64,000 bases of DNA from Acetatifactor sp. (lineage in GTDB: Bacteria > Bacillota > Clostridia > Lachnospirales > Lachnospiraceae): the NCBI GenBank assembly GCA_022511425.1, contig JAFLRO010000004.1, forward strand, positions 1 through 64,000. The letters are read 5' to 3'. The notes beneath the pieces were generated by a model. The model was not told the DNA's origin, ran no database searches, and saw only the letters and a program-made list of their open reading frames with translations. The translations under genes and the position numbers were made by a program. This document shows, in pieces, positions 50,755-59,659 of this stretch (positions within the stretch are counted from its first letter, which is position 1; each line of letters starts with the position of its first letter).

Positions 50755-51676
50755 CCGTGCCGGCCTTTCCCTTGACTGCATCCTTTACCTTTTCCATGGA
50801 GGTGATCAGTGCCTGGCCGCCAGGAACCTTCTCCAGATAGCTTATCGCAGCCTCGATTTTGGGAAGCATGGTGCCTGCCTCGAATTGCCCCTGTGCTGTC
50901 AGTTCCTTTGCTTCCGCTACGGTAAGCTGCGTCAGGGGTGCTTGGGTTTCTTTGCCAAAATCCTTATATACACAGTCCACTCCAGTCAGAATAATTAATT
51001 GGTCACATTTCAAGTCCGCCGCCAACTTTCCCGCGATGGCATCCTTCTCTATCACCGCGGAAGCTCCCTTCAGCACATGCTGTTGCTCAATGACGGGGAT
51101 GCCGCCTCCACCGCAGGCAATCACGACCTGATCCGCCTCCGCCAGAGTGCGGATAGCTTCAATTTCCACGATATCGATGGGCTTTGGCGCGGCAACCACC
51201 CTGCGAAAGCCCTTTCCGGGATCTTCCTTCACATAGTTGCCCTTTTTAACCTCCATCTCAGCGTCTTCTTTGGACATATGGCGGCCAATGACCTTGGTGG
51301 GCTCATAGAAGGCTTCATCGTAAGGGTCCACGGTGACCTGAGTCAGTATGGTGCTGACGGGCTTGGAAATTCCCCGACTTAACAGCTCGGATCGCAAGGC
51401 ATTCTGAATATCGTAACCTACATAGCCCTGACTCATGGCAGAGCAGACACACATAGGGGCAGGGGTGTAGTCAATATAGACCCTTCTCAGCTCCGTCATT
51501 GCCTTATGTATCATGCTGACCTGGGGACCGTTGCTGTGGGTGATGGTCAGCTGGTAATCCTCTTCCACCAGGTCCGCCAGCGCTCTGGCGGTAACTTTAA
51601 CCGCGTCCCACTGTGCCAGTGTGGTATAGCCCAGCGCGTCGTGCCCCAGGGAGACAACTACTTTTTTCTTACTCAT
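50717..51676 (-). CDS. arcC: Carbamate kinase
   Basis: [54 protein letters not shown]. Confidence 0.94.
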   Translation of the reverse strand: MSKKKVVVSLGHDALGYTTLAQWDAVKVTARALADLVEEDYQLTITHSNGPQVSMIHKAMTELRRVYIDYTPAPMCVCSAMSQGYVGYDIQNALRSELLSRGISKPVSTILTQVTVDPYDEAFYEPTKVIGRHMSKEDAEMEVKKGNYVKEDPGKGFRRVVAAPKPIDIVEIEAIRTLAEADQVVIACGGGGIPVIEQQHVLKGASAVIEKDAIAGKLAADLKCDQLIILTGVDCVYKDFGKETQAPLTQLTVAEAKELTAQGQFEAGTMLPKIEAAISYLEKVPGGQALITSMEKVKDAVKGKAGTVILFPSSGECLS

Positions 51677-51962
51677 ATGCTCCTCCATATCTATGTGAAA
51701 ATATCCGATTACAAATAATTCATTAAATTAATTCTACATCAACACCATATGATTTGAAAAGGAAAATTTATAAATTCCATTAACTTACCGCCAGCTTATG
51801 AATGAAGTGACTGAACTGTTGCAAATATGATGCAGGAATGATGCAAAGTTGTAATATGTTTATTGCAATGCAATTTTCAGGGTGCTATAATGAGCGCGGA
51901 AGAAAAATGCAGCGCGTAGGTGCGATAAAAAGGTAAAAGACCGAAGATAAGGAGTGAAATAG

Positions 51963-54077
51963 ATGCTTGTACTCTGGGGTACATTAGCCGGCCTGGCTGT
52001 TTGGATGGAACTTGTCTATCATTTCAGCGGTTATGGCTGGACAGCATTCAATCCCATATATGGGTTACTGTTGATTTTGGCTTGGTCCGGTTTTTGGTCC
52101 ATGATCGTTGGGGTGTTGAAGGGCAGAATTAAAAAAATTTTATATTATGTTGTCATATGGGTGCCCATGGTCTGGACCAGTGTCCAGCTGGTATATTTAC
52201 ATATCTTTAAGCAGCCCCTTCTCTGGGAAGTTATGATCAGGGGCGGAGGTGATGCTCTGACCAATTACTGGCGTGAGGCGTTGACGGGGATTCTGCAGAC
52301 CATTCCTTTTATCATTTTGTTAATTATTCCTGCTATAGGGGTTCCTGCTTATCTGAAATGGTACGGCTGGAAACTGCCAAAGTATAAAACTCTTCAGGTC
52401 ATGAGGTCGCTGGTAATCACTCTGGCAGGCATATCGGGCAGTGTGGTGATGATGGAGATAGGCGAGGTTGCAGAGTTTGAATATTATGAGGAATACCATG
52501 AATTTTACGATCCTTTGACTGTGGCGGAAGGAATGGGGGTGATTCCCCTGTTTCACGGTGACATAGGCATTCATCTCCGGCGTGCGGTGGCGGATTTGTT
52601 TAAATCAAACCAGGCATCGGATTATGTGCCGACGGCGGCATTGCCGCTGCCTCCCCATGATGAGCCGGGGACGGTATCGGGAGGAGATGGTGCGAATCTT
52701 CCGGAAGGGATGGTGGATCCCACAGAACCTCCGGAAGATGCTCCGGAGGAAGTCGTTATCCGGCCTCATCAGTACAACCTGGATTATGAATTGCTTCATC
52801 AGCTTGCTGACAACAAGAATCAAACATGGCTGGCGGATTATATACAGGAGCAGACGCCGGTGAACACCAATGAGTACACTGGCATGTTCAAGGGTTATAA
52901 TCTGATTTTCCTTACTGCGGAAGGCTTCTGCACTTATGCCATAGACGAGGAACTGACTCCCACCCTGTACATGCTGGCAAACTCCGGGTTTGTCTGTGAG
53001 AATTATTATGTTCCCCTTTGGAGTACCAGCACCAGCGACGGTGAATATATCAACATGACAGGGTTAATACCGGACGGTCAACATAGTATGCAGCACAGCT
53101 CAACCAATATTCAGCCCTTTGTGCTGCCGGCCTTTTTTGCTGCCGATGGCGTGCATTCCTATGCCTACCACAATAACTCCCTTTCCTATTACGACAGGCA
53201 CGAGAGCCATCCCAACATGGGATACGACTTTAAGGCCTGCAAGTTGGGCAATCTGGATCCGGGAGTATGGGGCGATAAGGTCTTTGAGATGGAGCAGCCA
53301 AATCAATGGCCGGCATCGGACTACAACATGATGGTAGCCACAGTGCCTGAGTATGTGAATGACGAGCGGTTTCACGTCTACTATATGACAGTATCAGGAC
53401 ATATGAACTATAACTTTAAAGGAAACGCCATGTCCGGCAAGAACAAGGAAGCTGTGGCAGAATTGGATAAGTCCGAGGGCTCCAAGGCATACATTGCCTG
53501 CAATATAGAATTGGATAAAGCCATGGAAAATTTGCTGGAGCAGCTGGAGGCTGCTGGACAGTTGGAAAATACTGTAATCTGTCTCAGCGCTGACCATTAT
53601 CCATATGGTTTTTCTGATGCGGAATACGAAGAATTGGCAGGGAAGGATCTGTCAGCGGGAAAGGACAAGTTTCGTAACACCCTGATTTTGTGGAATGCGG
53701 GCATGGAGGAGCCGGTTTACATCGATAAAGCTTGTGGTCCCATGGATCTCCTGCCGACACTTTTGAACCTGTTCGGCTTCGAGTATGATTCCAGAATGTA
53801 CGCTGGCCGGGATATCCTTTCTGACCGGGAAGGGATGGTGATTTTCATGAACCGTGACTTTGTGACGGATTCCGTGATTTTTATTGAGAAGGGAGATATC
53901 ACCACATGGCTTCAGGACGAAAATGGCTACGATATTGTACCGGACGATCAGAAGGAGGCCTATCTGGAAGAGGCCCGCAAGGAAGTAAGGAGACGTTACA
54001 ATTTCAGTGCCTATATCATTCAGGAGAATTATTACAGCGATGTGCTTCAGGCAATGATTCCTGAGGCTGGAGAATAA
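51963..54077 (+). CDS. LTA synthase family (sulfatase-fold) membrane protein
   Basis: N-terminal TM helices; extracellular alkaline-phosphatase-like domain with NLIFLTAEGFCTYAI, SDGEYINMTGLIP, LSADHYPYGFSDAEYE. Confidence 0.87.
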   Translation: MLVLWGTLAGLAVWMELVYHFSGYGWTAFNPIYGLLLILAWSGFWSMIVGVLKGRIKKILYYVVIWVPMVWTSVQLVYLHIFKQPLLWEVMIRGGGDALTNYWREALTGILQTIPFIILLIIPAIGVPAYLKWYGWKLPKYKTLQVMRSLVITLAGISGSVVMMEIGEVAEFEYYEEYHEFYDPLTVAEGMGVIPLFHGDIGIHLRRAVADLFKSNQASDYVPTAALPLPPHDEPGTVSGGDGANLPEGMVDPTEPPEDAPEEVVIRPHQYNLDYELLHQLADNKNQTWLADYIQEQTPVNTNEYTGMFKGYNLIFLTAEGFCTYAIDEELTPTLYMLANSGFVCENYYVPLWSTSTSDGEYINMTGLIPDGQHSMQHSSTNIQPFVLPAFFAADGVHSYAYHNNSLSYYDRHESHPNMGYDFKACKLGNLDPGVWGDKVFEMEQPNQWPASDYNMMVATVPEYVNDERFHVYYMTVSGHMNYNFKGNAMSGKNKEAVAELDKSEGSKAYIACNIELDKAMENLLEQLEAAGQLENTVICLSADHYPYGFSDAEYEELAGKDLSAGKDKFRNTLILWNAGMEEPVYIDKACGPMDLLPTLLNLFGFEYDSRMYAGRDILSDREGMVIFMNRDFVTDSVIFIEKGDITTWLQDENGYDIVPDDQKEAYLEEARKEVRRRYNFSAYIIQENYYSDVLQAMIPEAGE

Positions 54078-54078
54078 A

Positions 54079-54110
54079 GCAGGCGCCCCTGAAACGGGGC
54101 GCCTTTTTGT
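54079..54110 (+). terminator. Rho-independent terminator AGGCGCCCC-TGAAA-CGGGGCGCCTTTTTG
   Basis: Strong GC stem plus T run. Confidence 0.92.
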
Positions 54111-54248
54111 AGTATGAAGTGCATGAACCAAACCTTGAGTGAGAGCTCTAAAGGGGCGTAGTTGCAACGAGCACGACAGTGACTTGCAGGGTTTGCATCG
54201 TACGGTGTGCGCATCCGGCTTGTTTCCGCACCAACTGTACGATTACGC

Positions 54249-55049
54249 TTAGGGCTTGGAGTCTCTAATAGCCAGATGCAGCTCGGAGAACAATTCGTTA
54301 TACCTGACATGGGAGCCGCTTGCTTTTGTGACTGTAGTGTACAGACTCAGTGGAATCTGCCGATCTTCGTATGCAAAGGTTTCTTCGTTGTGACTTTTGA
54401 TGGCTTCGGCGATCTTTTCTGCATAATCCTGTGAGGAGCTGCCCGTCAGGATACAGAATTCATCTCCGCCGATACGGAAAACAATATCTTCATCACCTGC
54501 TGCTTCCTCCATGCGCCGCATAGATTCCAGGATAGCAAGGTCCCCTGCTTTGTGAGATACATCATTGATATGAATCATATTTTTAATATCGCAACAGATA
54601 AAACAACAATTCCTGCGTTCGCAGAAAAGATCATAGAGCTGGCTGATGTCTACATTTCTTCTTCCCATAATATACAAATCTCCTTCCTTGATGGGTGCCC
54701 GGAGTCTTGGGAAAATCTCCGAGTATTTTCTGTTTCTGAATTCAGAAGGGTTGCAGTTCCATATTTCCTTAAAAGCACGGGAAAATGCCTCGTGAGAGTT
54801 ATATCCGTACTCCACTGCCACAGACAGAATGGACAACTCCGGCTGTTCGATGAGAAGCCGGCCTGCAGCCATCATCCGTCTGCGGGTTAGATAGTCGTGC
54901 ACAGAAATATGGTAGACATAGTGAAACAGTTTTTCCAGGGTGGACTTAGAACAATAGCAGGCATTGGCAATATCAATGGTTTTGATACTGTCTTTTAGAT
55001 GGCACTCAATATATTCAAGACTACTTACAAGCAGGTTGATATTATCCAT
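54249..55049 (-). CDS. AraC-type HTH fused to a GGDEF domain
   Basis: LEYIECHLKDSIKTIDIANACYCSKSTLEKLFHYVYHISVHDYLTRRRM...VAVEYGYNSHEAFSRAFKEIWNCNPSEFR, then FRIGGDEFCILTG...SLYTTV. Confidence 0.88.
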   Translation of the reverse strand: MDNINLLVSSLEYIECHLKDSIKTIDIANACYCSKSTLEKLFHYVYHISVHDYLTRRRMMAAGRLLIEQPELSILSVAVEYGYNSHEAFSRAFKEIWNCNPSEFRNRKYSEIFPRLRAPIKEGDLYIMGRRNVDISQLYDLFCERRNCCFICCDIKNMIHINDVSHKAGDLAILESMRRMEEAAGDEDIVFRIGGDEFCILTGSSSQDYAEKIAEAIKSHNEETFAYEDRQIPLSLYTTVTKASGSHVRYNELFSELHLAIRDSKP

Positions 55050-55230
55050 TTTTCCTCTCAATCCGCCTTGTGGCAGCACAACGCTGCTATGGCAACGCAA
55101 GCGCCAGAATATCAATGCACGAAAGCACATTTAGCTTGCTGCAGGATATTTGATTATCCGCCCCTGTGACGATATCGTGATTCTATTATAGAGCAAGTGA
55201 TGGACCGAGTTTTGATTTTTTGAGTAAAGA

Positions 55231-55260
55231 ATAGGAGAAGCCCAGTTCAGGCTTCTCCTG
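55231..55260 (-). terminator. Hairpin AGGAGAAGCC...GGCTTCTCCT overlapping the last codons of aroA
   Basis: 10-bp perfect stem spanning the aroA stop codon. Confidence 0.65.
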
Positions 55261-56584
55261 TCAAGGATTTAATCGCATTATCCAGCACTTCGAAATATTC
55301 TTCAAAGGTCTTGCGGCAGCATTTCGGATCTTTGATAACAATTCCCGGGGATCTCAGTCCTGTCAGAGCAAAGCCCATAGCCATCCGGTGGTCCTCGTAG
55401 GTTTCGACCTGGGCGGGAGAGGGCTGATCGGGATAAATCGTTATACTGCTTTCGTCAGATTCACATCGGATGCCCATTTTCGTCAGTTCCGTGGTCATAG
55501 CCGTCAGACGGTCGCTCTCTTGATAACGGATGTGACCAATGCCGGTAATAGTAGTGGGGTTCTTCGCATAAGGAGCAATGGCAGCCAGGGTGATAGCCTG
55601 ATCGGAGCAGGCGGACATATCCGCTGTAATGCCACGGAAGTATCCATCCTTCGGAGGGGAGAGCAGAATCCCCTCGGGTGTGTCGACAGCCTCACAGCCC
55701 ATCTGCTCCAGGAGACGGATAAATGCCACATCCCCCTGTAGGGAATCAAAGTGAACCTGTTCCACCTGTACGGGTATGCTAAGCAGCGGGCACATGGCAT
55801 AGAAATAGCAGGCGGCGGATGCATCGGGTTCCACCTGATATTCTTGGGCGTGATAATGCTGGCCGGCCCTGGTCAGGAAAACGCTGTCGGAAGGCCGTTC
55901 CACTGTGACTCCGAATTGTTGCATCATCCGCAGAGTCATCTCGATGTAAGCCATGCCGTGGGTACCCTCGACCTCAGTGGTAAAATCCTGGGACGACAGG
56001 CAGGAGACAATCAGCAGAGCACTCAAAAACTGGCTGCTGTGGTCAATGTTCACGGTGATATGATCCCGCTTAAAACCATGGCCCCGCAGAAAAAACGGGA
56101 AGTGCCCATGCTCATGGCCGGGAAAATAAAAAAACTGACAGCCCAACTCCTTCAGGGAATCCAACAAAGGCGCCATGGGACGTTTCCGCATTTGTTCAGA
56201 AGCATCCATGTAGAATACCCCATGCGAGAGACCCAGATAAGCCGTGAGGAATCGCGCCGCCGTTCCCGCACTGCCCACATACTGCCTTGCCGATGCCAAA
56301 GGAAGCGGGCCACCCAGCCCTTCTACGGTCACAGTTCTATTTACCTCATCCACACTTGTCTCAAATCCAAGAGCCTGAATACACTTCAAAAAATGTCGGG
56401 AATCGTCGGAAAACAACACTCCCTTTAACAGCGAACTGCCCTTTGCCAACGTAGCCAAAAGCAACGCCCGATTAGTAATACTCTTAGATCCGGGCACAGA
56501 TACAATAAGCGGCTCCTTGCGGACAGATTGTATCTTTAATATGTTATATATATTTTGCACTTCATAAGTGTCATGTAAATTCAT
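55247..56584 (-). CDS. aroA: 3-phosphoshikimate 1-carboxyvinyltransferase (EPSP synthase)
   Basis: VPGSKSITNRALLLATLAKG, YVGSAGTAARFLTAYLGL, RYQESDRLTAMTTELTKMG, EDHRMAMGFALTGLRSPG. Confidence 0.94.
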   Translation of the reverse strand: MNLHDTYEVQNIYNILKIQSVRKEPLIVSVPGSKSITNRALLLATLAKGSSLLKGVLFSDDSRHFLKCIQALGFETSVDEVNRTVTVEGLGGPLPLASARQYVGSAGTAARFLTAYLGLSHGVFYMDASEQMRKRPMAPLLDSLKELGCQFFYFPGHEHGHFPFFLRGHGFKRDHITVNIDHSSQFLSALLIVSCLSSQDFTTEVEGTHGMAYIEMTLRMMQQFGVTVERPSDSVFLTRAGQHYHAQEYQVEPDASAACYFYAMCPLLSIPVQVEQVHFDSLQGDVAFIRLLEQMGCEAVDTPEGILLSPPKDGYFRGITADMSACSDQAITLAAIAPYAKNPTTITGIGHIRYQESDRLTAMTTELTKMGIRCESDESSITIYPDQPSPAQVETYEDHRMAMGFALTGLRSPGIVIKDPKCCRKTFEEYFEVLDNAIKSLTGEA

Positions 56585-56721
56585 CGTCAACCTCCGCAAC
56601 ATACAGGTTTATTAGCTATTATCAGTATACGGCGATTTGAAGAAATTTGTCAACATACGCCATATAATTACTCTCAGGCATACCCGCCTCGCGATGCCGT
56701 CACTTGTGTAAAAAACAAACA

Positions 56722-56761
56722 GTAGCAGTTCCCAAGATTTTGTAGCAGTACCCATGATTTG
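56722..56761 (+). repeat. Tandem imperfect 20-bp repeat upstream of cysK
   Basis: GTAGCAGTTCCCAAGATTTT followed immediately by GTAGCAGTACCCATGATTTG (17/20 identical). Confidence 0.8.
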
Positions 56762-56764
56762 TTC

Positions 56765-56793
56765 TTGACAAACACCAAAAGAAAGAGTAATAT
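56765..56793 (+). promoter_or_regulatory. Sigma-A-type promoter for cysK: TTGACA-N17-TAATAT
   Basis: Perfect -35 hexamer, 17-bp spacer, near-consensus -10, about 75 bp before the start codon. Confidence 0.75.
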
Positions 56794-56867
56794 TAATCCA
56801 TAATATTCCTATTTAGTTACTAGGAATTATAGGTAATTCAACGCAGAAATGCAGAAAAGAGGAAACC

Positions 56868-57806
56868 ATGGGAAAAATCTATGAGAATTCAACACAGCTG
56901 GTAGGAAAAACCCCTTTGTTGAAGGTAAGCAATTATGCAAAGGATCAAGGCATCACCAATGCGACACTTCTGGTGAAACTAGAGTATTTTAATCCTGCAG
57001 GAAGCGTAAAGGACAGAATTGCCCTTGCAATGATTGAGGACGCTGAAAAGAAAGGCATTCTAAAACCCGGTGCAACCATAATTGAGCCCACTTCCGGAAA
57101 TACCGGCATCGGCCTGGCAAGCGTAGGAGCAGCCAAGGGCTACCACACCATCCTGACCCTGCCCGAGACCATGAGCGTGGAACGAAGGAATCTGTTGAAG
57201 GCATACGGAGCTGAGCTGGTACTCACAGAAGGCGCCAAGGGAATGAAGGGCGCTATTGCCAAGGCAGAGGAACTGCATAAAGAGATTCCCGGCTCCGTTA
57301 TCCTTGGACAGTTTGATAATCCGGCAAACCCCGATTACCATGCCGCCACCACAGGCCCTGAGATCTGGGAGGACACAGACGGAAAGGTTGATATTTTCGT
57401 GGCGGGTGTGGGTACCGGCGGAACCGTTACCGGTGTTGGAAGTTATTTGAAGTCCAAGAACCCTGAAGTTAAAATAGTTGCTGTAGAGCCGGCTGATTCT
57501 CCTGTGCTCTCCGGCGGTCAACCCGGACCTCACAAGCTTCAGGGTATTGGTGCGGGTTTTGTTCCATCCGTGTTGAATACTCAGATTTATGATGAGATTA
57601 TCACGGTCACCACGGATCAGGCATTTTCTACAGGACGTCTGATTGCCCATAAGGAGGGCATTCTGGTGGGTATCACCTCCGGCGCTGCATTGTTTGCGGC
57701 AGCGCAGCTGGCAAAGAGACCGGAGAATGCCGGCAAGACCATTGTGGCTCTGCTTCCTGACTCCGGTGACAGATACCTGTCCACCCCCATGTTTACAGAG
57801 GGCTAA
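56868..57806 (+). CDS. cysK: Cysteine synthase A
   Basis: [25 protein letters not shown]-lysine motif, [38 protein letters not shown]. Confidence 0.95.
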   Translation: MGKIYENSTQLVGKTPLLKVSNYAKDQGITNATLLVKLEYFNPAGSVKDRIALAMIEDAEKKGILKPGATIIEPTSGNTGIGLASVGAAKGYHTILTLPETMSVERRNLLKAYGAELVLTEGAKGMKGAIAKAEELHKEIPGSVILGQFDNPANPDYHAATTGPEIWEDTDGKVDIFVAGVGTGGTVTGVGSYLKSKNPEVKIVAVEPADSPVLSGGQPGPHKLQGIGAGFVPSVLNTQIYDEIITVTTDQAFSTGRLIAHKEGILVGITSGAALFAAAQLAKRPENAGKTIVALLPDSGDRYLSTPMFTEG

Positions 57807-57809
57807 ACT

Positions 57810-58247
57810 ATGAAAATATCTACGAGGGGCAGATATGCAGTGCTGGTCATGTTGGATCTGGCATTGAATAATACAGGTGAGTGTATCAAGGTAAAAGATA
57901 TTGCCGCCAGACAGGACATCTCAGAGAAATATCTGGAGCAAATCATAGCCGTACTGAACAAGGCCGGTTATGTAAAAAGTGTCAGGGGAGCCCAGGGGGG
58001 TTACCATCTGGCCAGAGATCCGGCTGAGTACACCATAGGCATGATCTTGCGCCTTACGGAAGGTTCCATGGCGCCTGTGGCCTGTTTGGACGAAGGGGCG
58101 GAATGTGAGCAGTGTGATACCTGCGAAACATTGGAGGTGTGGAAAGAGCTATACGATGCTATCAACAATGTCATCGACAGGTGGACTGTCGCAGATCTGG
58201 TGGCGATGCGCCAGCAGCGTGAGGGAAGCCTGGATTACAGTATCTGA
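57810..58247 (+). CDS. Rrf2 family transcriptional regulator (CymR/IscR-like)
   Basis: MKISTRGRYAVLVMLDLALN...KDIAARQDISEKYLEQIIAVLNKAGYVKSVRGAQGGYHLARDPAEYTIGMILRLTEGSMAPVACL. Confidence 0.93.
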   Translation: MKISTRGRYAVLVMLDLALNNTGECIKVKDIAARQDISEKYLEQIIAVLNKAGYVKSVRGAQGGYHLARDPAEYTIGMILRLTEGSMAPVACLDEGAECEQCDTCETLEVWKELYDAINNVIDRWTVADLVAMRQQREGSLDYSI

Positions 58248-58285
58248 ATTTGATAGTTTGAGGTTGTTTCCTTAAATGCAAAACA

Positions 58286-58321
58286 AAAGACGGTGCGGTC
58301 TATTATGACTGCACCGTCTTT
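58286..58321. terminator. Bidirectional terminator AAAGACGGTGC...GCACCGTCTTT
   Basis: 11-bp perfect stem between convergent genes; the minus-strand stop codon lies in the loop. Confidence 0.85.
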
Positions 58322-59478
58322 GACTGTGTTAAACGGGTTTGGGCATTTGCCTGAGCCTTATATTCACACAATGCCCCATCCATATGCAGAGTATCCAAAA
58401 GCTCTCTGCCACCGTCCGCCAACCGGTAGATTTCAATCGTTCCGATACCTGCTCCGCCGGCCCAGAGGGGATTGCGGAATCTTGCACTGTCCGGACTTTC
58501 ATAGTGCAGCTTGATCATCTGTTCCTTTGTGCAGCTGCCGGAAATCTTAATCAGGTGACTGCGGTTTCTGGCCATGATATGCCAGATAAAACGCCGACCG
58601 TTTTCCTTTGTCGCCCACTTGCAGCGGGAAAACAGGAATTGTTTGCGGAAGCCAAATTCATAGTCTTCGCCAGTATAGGTCAACTGTATCATCAGCCGGC
58701 GCCTTAAGGGGAAACAGAGAAAGCGAGGACTGCAGCCGTTAATAGCCAGTACAGAATGACGCAGCTCCCTGCCGGCATGCTCGCTGGTCAGTCTTCCGCA
58801 GGCCAGTTGAAACCAAGGTCTGTTAAAACTGCGCCCCCAGTGTTTGTCCGCATAGCCGTAGCTGGTGTCTGAAGAGACCTGATAAACTTTACCATCCAGG
58901 GTTACACTGCCTCTGAAAAAGCTTCTGACGCCCTCACCGTGCCAGTAGCTGTCCAAAGTATTAAAAACCTGAAGCAGCGGACTTGCCCAAAAGCCAGTGT
59001 GACAGGATACAGCCTTATGTACCTCCAGATCCCACTCCATGGTTCCTTCATCGGACATAAGACTGCGATGTCTGGCCTCTTCCGGGGTCACATCTATAAA
59101 TCCGGTAATCCTGTCCTCTCTGTAAAAACAGTCCTCCACCTGCATCACCAGAGGGCTCCCGGTGGCTTTCAGGGCGGAGACAGGATAGAAAGCGTGAAGC
59201 TGTTTCCCGGGCTGTCCGTCAGTTCCGGGGAAGACCCCTGCTTTTACCATCACATAGGAAGGCTTCATGCCCCGTTTCCGATAGTAAGGATGGCGGCCTA
59301 AAATAGGTTGGTCGCCGCCCAAGCCGGGATTGATCACAAAAAATTCCACAAAAAAAGTGCGAGTTTCCCCTGTCTCCCCGTGCACTCCTGAAAAGGAATG
59401 CCACCATCGCATGTAGCCTTTTTTTGACAGGGACCCTCGCAGCATATATGAATTTCGCTTCAGATCAGACAGATTCAT
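58303..59478 (-). CDS. Tocopherol cyclase-like family protein
   Basis: KKGYMRWWHSFSGVHGETGETRTFFVEFFVINPGLGG..., YGYADKHWGRSFNRPWFQLACGRL. Confidence 0.75.
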   Translation of the reverse strand: MNLSDLKRNSYMLRGSLSKKGYMRWWHSFSGVHGETGETRTFFVEFFVINPGLGGDQPILGRHPYYRKRGMKPSYVMVKAGVFPGTDGQPGKQLHAFYPVSALKATGSPLVMQVEDCFYREDRITGFIDVTPEEARHRSLMSDEGTMEWDLEVHKAVSCHTGFWASPLLQVFNTLDSYWHGEGVRSFFRGSVTLDGKVYQVSSDTSYGYADKHWGRSFNRPWFQLACGRLTSEHAGRELRHSVLAINGCSPRFLCFPLRRRLMIQLTYTGEDYEFGFRKQFLFSRCKWATKENGRRFIWHIMARNRSHLIKISGSCTKEQMIKLHYESPDSARFRNPLWAGGAGIGTIEIYRLADGGRELLDTLHMDGALCEYKAQANAQTRLTQSKTVQS

Positions 59479-59659
59479 TTGTCTTCTCGCTTCCTGAGGG
59501 CATGCTGCACCTCGGGAGATCGGATTGTCAGTATCAATATTTCGTAGTAATCCTCCTTATTATACTACAAGATATAGTAAATGACAAGAGTGTCAGACAA
59601 ATTTATGGAAAATCTTTGTCCTAAAGCTAATTTTCACACATTAACCAAACTAACTATCT

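Noticed and set aside
55751-56428. 225-aa plus-strand ORF
   Set aside because: Antisense to aroA; no domain signature.
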